The notes: generated from the letters alone by a model not told the origin. DNA of 64,000 bases from Sulfurimonas sp. (GCF_023229025.1 NZ_JALOAA010000002.1:39334-103333); one strand, 5' to 3'. Positions 7,680 through 16,909 are shown, numbered from the stretch's first letter. Made by a program: numbers and translations.

Positions 7680-10274
7680 ATGAAATATCTGTTTACTTTT
7701 TTACTCTTTTTTGTCTCTATACATGCAGAACAAAAATCTCTAGAAAAAGTCTCCTTACAGCTACAGTGGCTTGATCAGTTTCAGTTTGCAGGATACTATA
7801 TGGCAAAAGAGAAAGGGTTTTATGAAGATGCCGGTTTTGATGTAGATATAAAAAAATTTACTCATGAGACTGATGCGCTTGGTGATGTCTTAAGTGCAAA
7901 AACAACTTATGCCATAGGTCGGTCAAGTCTTATTTTATACTATGCACAAGGAAAAAGTATATCCCTGCTTAGTGCTGCCTTTCAATCCTCCCCACTTGTA
8001 CTTATAGCACTTGGCTCCTCCGGTATTAACAGCGTAAAAGATTTTAAAGACAAAACTATAATGTCTACTCATGATGCAATTGAGACGGCTTCAATTTACG
8101 CCATGATAAATGCAAGCAAAACAAATCAAGAGAGGATAAAGCTTAAAAAACACACTTTTGATATAGAGGAGCTTATAGACAAAAGAGTTGACCTTTATGT
8201 TGGTTATATATCAAACGAACCCTATATACTAGAACAAAGGGCGCTACAGTACAAGCTCTTTTCCCCAAGGGATAAAGGTTTTGATTTTTACAGCGATATA
8301 CTTTTTACATCACAAGAAAATGCAGATAAGAATCCTCAATCTGTAGCAAGGTTTAAAAAAGCATCTATAAGAGGTTGGGAGTACGCTTTTAACAATATTG
8401 AGGAGGCTGTTAATATTATATATACAAAGTATAACGCCAAAAACAAAACAAGAGATGCTTTGATGTTTGAGGCACAGGAGTTAAAAAAGCTTGCATATGT
8501 AAACGGTATAGATTTTGGAACCATAGAGAGAAATAAAATAGAGAGAATTTTGGACGTATATAAAGTTATAGGTCTTACGGAAACGGACGTAAATCTAGAT
8601 AATCTTATATTTAGCAACAAAGAGAAGTTTTTAAACAAAGAGGATGTGAACTACTTAAAACAAAAGGGGGAGATAAGTGTCTGCATGGATCTCTCTTTTC
8701 TTCCTTACGGTGCTATTAGGGATGGAGAAGTCGTTGGAATAGCTTCAGATGTTTTAGGTTTAACAAAAGAGAGCATAACAATCCCATACAAGTTTGTAAT
8801 AACCCAAAACCGTAAAGACTCTTTAAAAAGGGTAAAAGAGAGAAAGTGCGACATGCTCCCTATGGCACTACATTCGCTAAAGCAAGATGGAGTAAGGTAC
8901 ACAACACCGTATCACCACGAACATCTAGTCGTTGTAACAAGCAAAGAGCAGAGTTATATTCTTGATATCAATTTAGTTTTAGATAAAGAGTTTGCGGTAG
9001 TTAAAGATAGAGCATTTATAGAGGATTTAAAAAGGAGACACCCAAGCATTAAGCTAAATTATGTGGACTCTTTAAAAGATGGGTTTATTGCAGTAGAGAA
9101 AAAAAAGTACTACGGTTTTATAGATGAGTTTGTAACGATTGCTTATAGTTTTAAAAATAAACCAAATGGGCATCTCAAGGTTTCAGGACAGCTCGATGAG
9201 AGCATAGATATGGGGTTTGGTGTAAGAGATGATGACATTATGCTCTTTAACATTTTTGAAAAATTATCAAACAAGATAACAGACTCGGATATGCGCAGGA
9301 TTTATAATGAGTGGGTATCGGTAAACTATATACAAAAAATAAAATTTAAATATTTAAAAGAGATTATATTTTTAGCACTTATTATAATCTTTATATTTTT
9401 CTATCGTCAGCATATTTTAAAGAAAAAAAATAGCGAGCTTGAGGGGCTTAAGGATGAACTCCTTGAGCTAAATCAAACACTTGAGCTTAAGATAGACGAT
9501 GCGGTTAATGAGATGCAAAAAAAAGATACCTATTTGCTTCATAAATCTCGATTAGCGCAAATCGGAGAGACGGTAAGCATGATTGGACATCAATGGAAAC
9601 AGCCTCTTAGCACAATATCGGCACTTAATATATCAATAATAATGGCAATAGAGCTTGAGCAGTATGATCTCTCAGATGAAAAACATAGAGAGGAGTTTTT
9701 AGATTTTTTAGAGAAGAAATTGAAAAAAATTGAACTCAACACTAACAACATGGGTCAAATAATTTCTGACTTTAGTGACTTTTACAAACCAAACAAGCAT
9801 AAAGAAGAGTGTACTTTAAATGATCCTGTATTTCAGGTCTACTGGCTACTTGAAGGTAGTTTAGCATCAGAAGAGATAGATCTTTTTTTAGAGCTTGCTT
9901 CCATGAATAGAGTTAAACTCTTTAAAAATGAGTTTGTGCAGGTTTTGGTAAATATTATAAATAATGCAAGAGATCAGTATAGGGAAAAAGAGATAGCCGA
10001 TGCACAAATCTGTATAAAGAGCTATGATAGAGGAGATGTCGCAATTATGGAGATAAGTGATAATGCGGGTGGTATAGATGAGGAGATAATAGATAGAATC
10101 TTTGATCCATACTTCTCAACAAAGTTTGATAAGAACGGTACAGGATTGGGGCTACATATGTCAAAAAGTATTATTAAGCAGCACCGTGACGGTAAGCTCT
10201 ATGCTGAAAATATACAAAATGGAGTAAAATTTACAATTGAGATAAGCAAAAGTGAGGAAGAGAATGAAAAATAG
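7680..10274 (+). CDS. Sensor histidine kinase with periplasmic NMT1 and SBP3-like domains
   Basis: The 864-residue protein begins with a signal/anchor. An NMT1/THI5-type substrate-binding domain follows (QLQWLDQFQFAGYYMAKEKG, residues ~25-45, through ~290), then a second periplasmic solute-binding-like domain (~330-555), a membrane helix (IIFLALIIIFIFFYRQHIL) and a coiled coil. The kinase core has H-box GHQWKQPLSTI, N-box VLVNIINNARDQY, G1 DNAGGI and G2 GTGLGLHMSK. It probably senses a small periplasmic ligand and phosphorylates an unlinked regulator; none is adjacent. A TATAAT at 7646-7651 precedes it. Its 3' end overlaps sdhA by 11 bases. Confidence 0.85.
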   Translation: MKYLFTFLLFFVSIHAEQKSLEKVSLQLQWLDQFQFAGYYMAKEKGFYEDAGFDVDIKKFTHETDALGDVLSAKTTYAIGRSSLILYYAQGKSISLLSAAFQSSPLVLIALGSSGINSVKDFKDKTIMSTHDAIETASIYAMINASKTNQERIKLKKHTFDIEELIDKRVDLYVGYISNEPYILEQRALQYKLFSPRDKGFDFYSDILFTSQENADKNPQSVARFKKASIRGWEYAFNNIEEAVNIIYTKYNAKNKTRDALMFEAQELKKLAYVNGIDFGTIERNKIERILDVYKVIGLTETDVNLDNLIFSNKEKFLNKEDVNYLKQKGEISVCMDLSFLPYGAIRDGEVVGIASDVLGLTKESITIPYKFVITQNRKDSLKRVKERKCDMLPMALHSLKQDGVRYTTPYHHEHLVVVTSKEQSYILDINLVLDKEFAVVKDRAFIEDLKRRHPSIKLNYVDSLKDGFIAVEKKKYYGFIDEFVTIAYSFKNKPNGHLKVSGQLDESIDMGFGVRDDDIMLFNIFEKLSNKITDSDMRRIYNEWVSVNYIQKIKFKYLKEIIFLALIIIFIFFYRQHILKKKNSELEGLKDELLELNQTLELKIDDAVNEMQKKDTYLLHKSRLAQIGETVSMIGHQWKQPLSTISALNISIIMAIELEQYDLSDEKHREEFLDFLEKKLKKIELNTNNMGQIISDFSDFYKPNKHKEECTLNDPVFQVYWLLEGSLASEEIDLFLELASMNRVKLFKNEFVQVLVNIINNARDQYREKEIADAQICIKSYDRGDVAIMEISDNAGGIDEEIIDRIFDPYFSTKFDKNGTGLGLHMSKSIIKQHRDGKLYAENIQNGVKFTIEISKSEEENEK

Positions 10275-11871
10275 AGTAATAATCATAGGAGCCGGAGGGG
10301 CTGGGCTTGTTGCCGCACTAAATGCACATGAAAACGGTGCAGAAGTAACGATAATAACAAAAGAGTATCCGACAAGAAGTCAAACATGTATGGCTCAAGG
10401 CGGAATTAATGCTGTTTTATCAGATAAAGAAGGTGATAGCGTAGAGGTGCATGTTCAAAATACACTTAAATCTGCAAACGGTTTAGCAGATGAGAGGGCA
10501 GTTAGACACATGTGCCAAGAAGCGCCAAAAGCTGTAACATGGCTTGATAGTATCGGCGTGCCCTTTAGCAGAACGGCAGAGTCTGGTATTGCACAAAGAA
10601 AACTGGGCGGTGCGTATGCTCCAAGAGCATGCTATGCTCAGGACTATACGGGATTAAAAATTCTTCATACTCTCTACGACAGAGTTCTAGGCGCAAAGAT
10701 AGAGATTTTAAACGAGAGGCATCTTCTGGAGTTTATAACAGAGCTTGACGAGAGTGGCAAAAAGTATGTCTGCGGGGTAAGTCTGCTAAATAAAAGAAGC
10801 GGCGAAATAGAGATACATGATGCCTCAAGCGTGGTTGTAGCAACCGGCGGATATAGCAGAGTCTATCATAACTACTCTACAAACTCTGTATCTTCAAGCG
10901 GCGATGGAGTAGCTGCAGCATTAAGAGCAGGAGCAAGAGTGAGTGACATGGAGTTTGTACAGTTTCATCCAACGGCACTCAAAGAGTCCTCTATCCTCAT
11001 CTCAGAGAGTGCTAGGGGCGCAGGTGGACATCTCTTGAACTCAAAGGGAGAGAGGTTTGTTGATGAACTTCTTCCACGTGATGAGGTCTCAAAAGCTATC
11101 CATGATGAGATTGCAAAAGGCGAAGAGATTTATCTTGATATTCGTCATTTAGGAGCAGAGTTTATACAAAGAGAGCTTCCGCAGGAGGCAAAACTTGCAA
11201 AACTTTATGAAAATATAGATCCTGCCGTAGATTTGATTCCGATAAAGCCCGCCGCTCACTACACAATGGGTGGAATAGAAGTTGACGAGAACTCTTCAAC
11301 ATGTGTTAAAGGACTTTTTGCCGTGGGAGAGTGTGCTAATCACAAAGTCCATGGAGCAAACAGACTTGGAGGAAACTCTCTTTTAGAGCTTGTAGTATTT
11401 GGCAGACAAGCAGGAGTAAGTGCCGCTAAATATGCCGATAGTTTTAAAAAGCATACGGATATATCAGGGCATAAGAGCATTTTTGAAAAAGAGATTGATG
11501 AGATAAAAAGATATACAAATAAGATAAATTTTTATAAAGAGCATGAGAGGTTAGGAGAGCTGTTTTATAAAAACGTGGGGATAAAGAGGCAAAAAGACTC
11601 AATGCTAAGAGTATTAGAGATGTTAAGAGAGATGAAAAGTACTCTACCTCAGATGGGAGTAAGCGATAAAACAAAAGAGTACAACACAAACCTTACGGAG
11701 TTTTTGGAGTTTAAAAATATGCTCCAAATTGGAGAGCTTATCTTGCTAAGTGCTATAAATAGAGATGAGAGCAGAGGGGCACACTTTAGAATAGATGCTC
11801 CAGCGGTCGATGAAAAATATAGAGCACACACTATTATAAGTATAGATGGAGAAATCAGTTATGAAAATTAA
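10264..11871 (+). CDS. sdhA: Succinate dehydrogenase/fumarate reductase-type flavoprotein with the covalent-FAD His replaced
   Basis: The 535-residue protein has the FAD fold IIIGAGGAGLVAALNAHENG. Catalytic landmarks of SdhA/FrdA are present: QFHPTAL, RGAGGHLLNSKGERFVDEL, Arg in LLPRDEVSKAI, HYTMGG, and RLGGNSLLELVVFGRQAG. The segment that carries the FAD-linked His in E. coli FrdA (RSHTVAAEGG) reads RSQTCMAQGG, so FAD is probably not covalently bound. L-aspartate oxidase also lacks this His, but the adjacent iron-sulfur gene argues for SdhA/FrdA. I chose ATG 10264 because GAGGAAG lies at ideal distance; a GTG at 10252 is possible. Confidence 0.85.
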   Translation: MKNRVIIIGAGGAGLVAALNAHENGAEVTIITKEYPTRSQTCMAQGGINAVLSDKEGDSVEVHVQNTLKSANGLADERAVRHMCQEAPKAVTWLDSIGVPFSRTAESGIAQRKLGGAYAPRACYAQDYTGLKILHTLYDRVLGAKIEILNERHLLEFITELDESGKKYVCGVSLLNKRSGEIEIHDASSVVVATGGYSRVYHNYSTNSVSSSGDGVAAALRAGARVSDMEFVQFHPTALKESSILISESARGAGGHLLNSKGERFVDELLPRDEVSKAIHDEIAKGEEIYLDIRHLGAEFIQRELPQEAKLAKLYENIDPAVDLIPIKPAAHYTMGGIEVDENSSTCVKGLFAVGECANHKVHGANRLGGNSLLELVVFGRQAGVSAAKYADSFKKHTDISGHKSIFEKEIDEIKRYTNKINFYKEHERLGELFYKNVGIKRQKDSMLRVLEMLREMKSTLPQMGVSDKTKEYNTNLTEFLEFKNMLQIGELILLSAINRDESRGAHFRIDAPAVDEKYRAHTIISIDGEISYEN

Positions 11872-12559
11872 TATAAAAAGAGATAGCGTCGTAGAGTATG
11901 AAGTCCAGATGCAAGACAAAACCCTCTTAGAGGTACTAAACGAGATAAAAAGCAACCAAGACCCCTCTCTTGCATACAGCAGCGGATGCAGAAGCAGTGT
12001 TTGTGGAAGTTGCGCAGTTAGAGTTAACGGCAGAGAGGTTTTGTCATGCTCATACCATGTAAAAGATGGTGATTTGGTAGAGCCGCTAAATAATACTCCC
12101 ATATTACGCGATCTTGTTGTAGATATGGATAAGGCGTATAGCTTCAATACAAAGGCAAAGGCATGGCAGAGTTTGCCGGTAGATAATGTTTCTCTCTCAA
12201 TTGATAATCAGAAGATAAACGAGCTTCAAAGCGACTGCATACTGTGCGGCTCCTGTTATAGCGTCTGCCCAGTATATGCGGTAAATAGTGAATTTTTAGG
12301 ACCGTTTTCACTAACAAGAGTGTGGCGATATGTTAGTGACAAAAGAGAGGCAAATCCAAAAGAGAAAATAGATGCTATTCAGGCAAACGGAGTTTGGGAT
12401 TGTACGCTGTGCAATGAATGTACCCTTGTATGTCCACAAGAGATATCAAGTAAGGCAGATATAGAGAAATTAAGAGCAAAAAGTAGTGTGTTTGGTTACA
12501 TGGACCCTAGTTTTAGCAGTTTTGGCAGTAGTTTTGGTGATGGAAGCCCCATTTTTTAG
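11861..12559 (+). CDS. sdhB: SdhB/FrdB-type iron-sulfur subunit with two complete four-Cys motifs
   Basis: The 232-residue protein has an N-terminal plant-type [2Fe-2S] site (CRSSVCGSC followed 11 residues later by Cys). Two ferredoxin motifs follow: CILCGSCYSVCP (~residue 122) and CTLCNECTLVCP (~182). Usual SdhB/FrdB has Val or Ile at the second Cys of the last motif, giving a [3Fe-4S] cluster. Here Cys is present, predicting a second [4Fe-4S], as in type E succinate:quinone reductases. It overlaps sdhA by 11 bases. No SdhC/D or CCG-domain SdhE/F gene is adjacent. ATG 11861 is preferred over ATG 11846. Confidence 0.87.
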   Translation: MKINIKRDSVVEYEVQMQDKTLLEVLNEIKSNQDPSLAYSSGCRSSVCGSCAVRVNGREVLSCSYHVKDGDLVEPLNNTPILRDLVVDMDKAYSFNTKAKAWQSLPVDNVSLSIDNQKINELQSDCILCGSCYSVCPVYAVNSEFLGPFSLTRVWRYVSDKREANPKEKIDAIQANGVWDCTLCNECTLVCPQEISSKADIEKLRAKSSVFGYMDPSFSSFGSSFGDGSPIF

Positions 12560-12586
12560 AATAACTAACACACTTTAAAAATATGT

Positions 12587-12592
12587 TATAAT
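12587..12592 (+). promoter_or_regulatory. TATAAT -10 box for yajQ
   Basis: TATAAT with upstream TG and A/T-rich sequence in the sdhB-yajQ gap, giving a predicted start near 12599 and a leader of about 24 bases that contains the AAAGG ribosome site. Confidence 0.6.
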
Positions 12593-12622
12593 CTAAACAT
12601 CATGTTATAAAAGGTTTTAAAA

Positions 12623-13120
12623 ATGGCAAAAGAGCACTCGTTTGATATAAGCGCAAAGATTGATATGCAAAACTTTAAAAATGCTATAAATTTAGTGGAT
12701 AGAGAGGTCGCTAACCGTTACGATTTTAAAGGAACTCCTTATGAGATTAACTACAAAGAGAAGGATAAGCTTTTAGTGCTTGTCGCTTCTAGCGATAACA
12801 AACTCGATGCGCTAAAGGATATAGTTATAGCAAAACTTTTAAAACAAAATCTCTCTTCAAAAGTTATAGAAGAGCTAAAGGTTGAAGACTCTAGCGGTAG
12901 CAATAGAAAAGCAACTTTTAAGATAGTTGACTACATTGAGTCAAAAGAGGCTAAAAAAATTACCGCAGAGATAAAAAAACTAAAACTTAAAGTCACTGCT
13001 CAAATAGAGGGAGATTCCATCAGAGTCAAAGGGGCTAAACTAGACGATTTACAAAAAGTAATCAAAGAGATTAAAGCTCAAGAGTGGGAAGCTCCTCTTG
13101 TGTTTGAAAACATGAGATAG
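12623..13120 (+). CDS. yajQ: YajQ family nucleotide-binding (cyclic-di-GMP effector-type) protein
   Basis: The 165-residue length and the N-terminal motif HSFDISAKIDMQNFKNAINL with NRYDFKGT shortly after are diagnostic of YajQ (UPF0234). The C-terminus has VKGAKLDDLQKVIKEIKAQ, also conserved. In Xanthomonas a YajQ homolog binds cyclic di-GMP and acts with a transcription factor; elsewhere the role is less clear. The adjacent downstream gene encodes a helix-turn-helix protein, 13 bases away, which is compatible with a YajQ/DNA-binding partner pair (inference). Confidence 0.92.
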   Translation: MAKEHSFDISAKIDMQNFKNAINLVDREVANRYDFKGTPYEINYKEKDKLLVLVASSDNKLDALKDIVIAKLLKQNLSSKVIEELKVEDSSGSNRKATFKIVDYIESKEAKKITAEIKKLKLKVTAQIEGDSIRVKGAKLDDLQKVIKEIKAQEWEAPLVFENMR

Positions 13121-13133
13121 AGGAGATTTCTAG

Positions 13134-13772
13134 ATGCTAAAACTAACAATTTCAGATGCCGCCGAGAAGCTTGGTGTCTCAAAAGAGGCGATACATAATC
13201 GTATAAGGAGAGGCTCTTTGCAGAGTGTAGTAGAAAACGGGGTAAAGTTTGTCATGTTAAGCCAGCAGAGTAGTAGTGGGGTAAAAGCAACAAAGCAAAG
13301 CGACAAAAAAATAGCTGCTCATACAGATGAGAGATACTATAAGTTCCTAGAGGAGCAAAATAGCAAACTTCAGCAAAAAGTAGAGACTCTTCAAAACGAG
13401 ACAAGAAGCCTAAGAGATCAAAAAGAGCAGATGCTTATAAAAGAGAGAGAGAAAATTGAGCAGATTTATAAAGAAAAAGATGAACAGCTAAAAAACATAA
13501 TAAATGCAATCTCCTCAAAATTTATCTTAAATGCTCCGGATGAATCATTTGAGGCAGAGATAGAGCATATAGAAAAAGATGAACCGGTTGATGAGAGAAG
13601 GCTGACATCTCTTAGTAAATATCTAAAAAGTAGAGATTTCTCAAAGAAGAAGAGGATAAAGATTAAAGAGGAGTTTAAAAGCAGAGCAAAAGATGACTCT
13701 AGAGTTATAGTCGTAGGTAAAAAGTACTATATTGATTTGAAAAAATATGATTATAGTGATTTTTCACTCTAA
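13134..13772 (+). CDS. Helix-turn-helix coiled-coil DNA-binding protein
   Basis: Residues 1-42 form a MerR/excisionase-like helix-turn-helix (LTISDAAEKLGVSKEAIHNR, IRRGSL). A long charged coiled coil (about 65-120, rich in Glu/Lys/Gln) and a basic C-terminal region follow, 212 residues in total. It probably binds DNA, but the target is unknown. A strong GAGGAG ribosome site precedes the ATG, and it is likely co-transcribed with yajQ. I do not recognise a named family. Confidence 0.65.
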   Translation: MLKLTISDAAEKLGVSKEAIHNRIRRGSLQSVVENGVKFVMLSQQSSSGVKATKQSDKKIAAHTDERYYKFLEEQNSKLQQKVETLQNETRSLRDQKEQMLIKEREKIEQIYKEKDEQLKNIINAISSKFILNAPDESFEAEIEHIEKDEPVDERRLTSLSKYLKSRDFSKKKRIKIKEEFKSRAKDDSRVIVVGKKYYIDLKKYDYSDFSL

Positions 13773-13831
13773 GATACTCTCTTTTTAGAGCTGTTCTTAA
13801 GACTTTTGAGGGTAAAATTGCAATCTTAAAC

Positions 13832-13919
13832 GGACAGCTGGCCGAGTGGTCGAAGGCGCTCGCCTGGAACGCGGGTATAGAGCAATCTATCTAGGGTTCG
13901 AATCCCTAGCTGTCCACCA
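13832..13919 (+). tRNA. tRNA-Ser (anticodon GGA)
   Basis: Acceptor arms GGACAGC and GCTGTCC pair fully. The D-arm region GGCCGAGTGGTCGAAGGC, anticodon stem-loop CTCGC-CTGGAAC-GCGGG with GGA, a long variable arm (TATAGAGCAATCTA) and the T-arm TAGGGTTCGAATCCCTA are all present. A long variable arm plus GGA identifies a class II serine tRNA reading UCC/UCU. CCA is encoded. Base 73 reads as A, whereas E. coli tRNA-Ser has G. Confidence 0.95.
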
Positions 13920-13955
13920 CACTACTAAATATCACCTATAATAATTTATAAACAA

Positions 13956-14384
13956 TCAGTTTTTATAATTATAAGCTTTTAGCTCATCAGAAGTGTAGCC
14001 CATTAAAGGGTTGATTTTATCATATATCGTATCAATATTATCACTATTGTCAAAACCGTGAGCTAAGGCAAATTTTAGAAGATACTCTTTCTCACTGCTA
14101 TAAATTTTTTCATCAAGAAAAAATGAATTGGGAACGTTGAATTTTTTCATGGCTTCTTGCTTCATGCTAAAGAGTTGCTCAACTGATGCCTCAACAAGAC
14201 CTAACTCCTCTATTTTTTCTTGATATTGCTTACATTCTTGGGAATTTTTGTACTCATTAGTTCCAACTCTTTTAATCTCTTTATCTATATTTTTCATGTA
14301 CTTATTTTTATCTTGAGAAATAATAAACATGCTTATAATAACAAGCGCCGATGAGACGGTTATTAATATTATCAACATTTCCAT
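13956..14384 (-). CDS. Small membrane-anchored protein of unknown function
   Basis: The 142-residue product has one N-terminal membrane helix (LIILITVSSALVIISMFIIS) and a charged soluble region with a Glu/Lys-rich helix (~45-85). It ends in a Tyr/Asn-rich tail (GYTSDELKAYNYKN). I do not recognise the family. A minus-strand TATAAT (bases 14415-14420) lies 30 bases upstream of the ATG. It is divergent from the gene at 14511, and the two could share a control region. Confidence 0.6.
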   Translation of the reverse strand: MEMLIILITVSSALVIISMFIISQDKNKYMKNIDKEIKRVGTNEYKNSQECKQYQEKIEELGLVEASVEQLFSMKQEAMKKFNVPNSFFLDEKIYSSEKEYLLKFALAHGFDNSDNIDTIYDKINPLMGYTSDELKAYNYKN

Positions 14385-14484
14385 ATTATAGTTTTCCTTT
14401 TTTAAATTTTAAAGATTATATCATCTGTATATGTGGTATTTAGTTAACAGAGTATTGTTTTAATAGGATTTATTTTTTGTTGGG

Positions 14485-14490
14485 TATAAT
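14485..14490 (+). promoter_or_regulatory. TATAAT -10 box for the gene at 14511
   Basis: GGGTATAAT sits 20 bases before the GTG start in the divergent intergenic region 14385-14510. A matching TATAAT for the opposite gene lies at 14415-14420, so this 126-base gap is a divergent promoter region. Confidence 0.55.
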
Positions 14491-14510
14491 AAAGAAAAAA
14501 AGTAGCAGTA

Positions 14511-14987
14511 GTGGAAACAGAATTTATTATAAAAGCTATTATCGGACTGATTTTAATTCTGGCTGTTTTAATATTTTTACTTTTTTTAGAGCCAAACAGA
14601 GATCTAAAGAGAGAGAAAAAGTTATCCCCTGTAGCAGAAGCAAAAAAAGATGATAAAGAGAAGCAAAAAGAAGAGATTCCGAAAATAAATACGGACTTAT
14701 TTTATCTGGTTAATATTATAAAAAACAAAAGCTCTAGTGCAAAAGTTCTTTCAGAAGCGCTAGAGCTTGTTATAAAGCATCATGGAAAGGTTCACAAAAA
14801 ATTGGGGCTAAGACCTCATCCTGACTTTGATATATATATAGACATTCTCTTTACTATATGTAGGCACCCAAATGCAAACAAAGATATGATTATAACCTTT
14901 GATAGAGACCTAGAGAAGTTAAACCCAGAGTATAAACAGGAGATAAACGAAGCAATAGCCAAAGGATTAAACTCCAGAGGATTTTAA
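14511..14987 (+). CDS. Small membrane-anchored protein of unknown function
   Basis: The 158-residue product starts at GTG (first residues METEFIIKAIIG). It has one membrane helix (residues ~6-26), a Lys/Glu-rich linker to ~50, then a compact helical domain with HHGKVHKKLGLRPHPDFDIY and NPEYKQEINEAIAKGLN. The Cys-containing stretch DILFTICRHPNANKDMI suggests a folded cytosolic domain. I do not recognise a family. Its stop overlaps the stop of convergent lapD by four bases, leaving no room for a separate terminator. Confidence 0.6.
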   Translation: METEFIIKAIIGLILILAVLIFLLFLEPNRDLKREKKLSPVAEAKKDDKEKQKEEIPKINTDLFYLVNIIKNKSSSAKVLSEALELVIKHHGKVHKKLGLRPHPDFDIYIDILFTICRHPNANKDMIITFDRDLEKLNPEYKQEINEAIAKGLNSRGF

Positions 14988-16909
14988 GGCAGCTCTATTG
15001 ACTCGGTAACTTCCCCTTGTATAATGTGAATATCTTTCTCTTTTAACGACTCAAGTGTATCCAAGTCGCTCACACCAACAGCTATTAAGGATATACCAAC
15101 GCTGTCTGTAATTAATCTCAAAGATGAGATTGATTGAGTACTTTGAGTTAAGAAGTAGCTAGCCTCAGCTTTTATATAAGATGGTCTTAGCTCTTGGAGG
15201 TATTGATAGTCGTCACTCTCCCCGATAAATTCAAACACCCCTATATCTATCCCGTATCTTCTAAAAAGCTCTATATACGCTCTAATCTCTTTTGAGTCTT
15301 GGCGTACAAGCTTATCGGGAAGTTCTATAATAAGTTTAAACGGCAACATCGCTGCATTAGCGCGAAGAAGCTCATTTATATTACTGTAGGTATCTTTCTC
15401 TTGGAGATACTCTTGCGGAAGCCTTAAGGAGTAGATAGACGCACTAAGAAGAGCAAGGGAGTTATTAAAAAGCATATGTACAATTTTTTTGTAAATCTCA
15501 GAACTTAAGCCTGATTGGATTGCCGGTGCCATAAATTGAGCATAACTATAAGAGCTATTTTTATCAAGTATAAGATGTATACTAAGTACGTTATGGGTTA
15601 GTTTCTCTTTTTTAGTGTCAATAACACTCCAAGAGACAAAGCTAAATCTTTCTTTATCAATCGCTTTGTTGATAAGAAGTCTCCAAGCCTCTTTTCCCAT
15701 TACCTCAATTACACTATTTGCCTTCTCTATGTGTATATGTTCGTGTTTAAACTTTGCCTGTGCAAGTGCATTGTCTGAACGTGAAAAGAGCTCGGCTATG
15801 CTATCTTTATGGTTATACTCATATATTCCTATACTAACAAAGGTCTCGTTTTGCTCAAGGCCTGCCGAATCAATTGCGTTAAAACAGTGTTTTTGTATGT
15901 TTTTTGCAAGTTCAACTGCATCGCTACTTGAACAGTCCGGAAGCAGTAGGCAAAACTCCGTACCGTTAATTCTAGCTACTACAGGCTCTTTCATGCCTTT
16001 TGTATTTTTTTTGAAAATATCTGCAACGGCTAGAAAAAGGTTATCTACATTTTTATGACCTATTTTCTCGTTGGCTTCTATGATTCCGTCAAATGCAATA
16101 ATCATGCTAATCCCGCCTTTATACGAAGCGTCAATCTTTAAGAAAGAGGGAAGTTTGTCGATAAGGTATTTACGATTTTTAAGTTGAGTATTCTCATCAA
16201 TATACTCAAGCTCCTTGTGAACCTTTAGCTCTTGATTTCCTTTGTCAAACATAGATTTTACTTTTGCAACCATGTTGTTCATTCCAATTACAACATCAGC
16301 TAACTCTTTTGTGTATGGAATATTATCTTGAATAATAAATTCGTTTCTAGTAATTGCCGCTGCTTGTTTTTGAACATCTTTTAGTGGTTTTAAAACAGCA
16401 TGGAGTAGGAGATTAAGAGCCACAAGAGAAAAAATAGTAATAACTGCAAAGGAGATAAGAAGGTCTGTTAAGATTGCGTATAGCTGTTTGTAGGCATATG
16501 TTGAGTCACTCTGTATGCTTAATATCCCCACTTGACTCCAACCTGCAGATACATTTGAGAATGCAACAGGTGCCTTTAGGCTTATGAGTTCTTTAAACCA
16601 CTGAGGAACAGCAGTAATATCGCTCTCTAAGACTCTTTCATAAAGAGGGTTGCTCTCAACATCGACAAGGGTTATTTTACGGTAGTTTCCACTGTCAAAA
16701 TTAGCATTTATCATAGTTGACATCATGGATATATCACCGTTTGCACTTCCAAGCGAGAGACTAAGTAAAGTTGCGTTGTTTTTTGCATCCTCATAGAGTC
16801 TCTCTTGAACACCTTTGTTGGCACTTTGGAAATTCAGCACCAAAACAGTTGATAATATGGTAAGTAAAAATAGTGACAGCATCAAAGCTATCTGTTTATA
16901 GAGCGTCAT
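14984..16909 (-). CDS. lapD: LapD-like inner-membrane cyclic-di-GMP receptor
   Basis: The 641-residue protein has a membrane helix (~8-28), a periplasmic LapD/MoxY-type domain to ~145, a second helix (~148-172) and a HAMP-like linker (LKPLKDVQKQAAAITRNEF). A GGDEF domain with degenerate signature (ARINGTEFCLLLPD) and a C-terminal EAL-type domain without the EAL glutamate or DDFG motif follow. Such inactive domains fit a c-di-GMP receptor rather than an enzyme. LapD binds c-di-GMP and sequesters the periplasmic protease LapG. The partner gene lapG is directly upstream, overlapping by four bases. Confidence 0.85.
   Translation of the reverse strand: MTLYKQIALMLSLFLLTILSTVLVLNFQSANKGVQERLYEDAKNNATLLSLSLGSANGDISMMSTMINANFDSGNYRKITLVDVESNPLYERVLESDITAVPQWFKELISLKAPVAFSNVSAGWSQVGILSIQSDSTYAYKQLYAILTDLLISFAVITIFSLVALNLLLHAVLKPLKDVQKQAAAITRNEFIIQDNIPYTKELADVVIGMNNMVAKVKSMFDKGNQELKVHKELEYIDENTQLKNRKYLIDKLPSFLKIDASYKGGISMIIAFDGIIEANEKIGHKNVDNLFLAVADIFKKNTKGMKEPVVARINGTEFCLLLPDCSSSDAVELAKNIQKHCFNAIDSAGLEQNETFVSIGIYEYNHKDSIAELFSRSDNALAQAKFKHEHIHIEKANSVIEVMGKEAWRLLINKAIDKERFSFVSWSVIDTKKEKLTHNVLSIHLILDKNSSYSYAQFMAPAIQSGLSSEIYKKIVHMLFNNSLALLSASIYSLRLPQEYLQEKDTYSNINELLRANAAMLPFKLIIELPDKLVRQDSKEIRAYIELFRRYGIDIGVFEFIGESDDYQYLQELRPSYIKAEASYFLTQSTQSISSLRLITDSVGISLIAVGVSDLDTLESLKEKDIHIIQGEVTESIELP

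Noticed and set aside
10264..11871. L-aspartate oxidase (NadB)
   Set aside because: The missing FAD-His would fit, but the overlapping SdhB-type gene and the HYTMGG and RLGGNSLLELVVFGRQAG context favour SdhA/FrdA.
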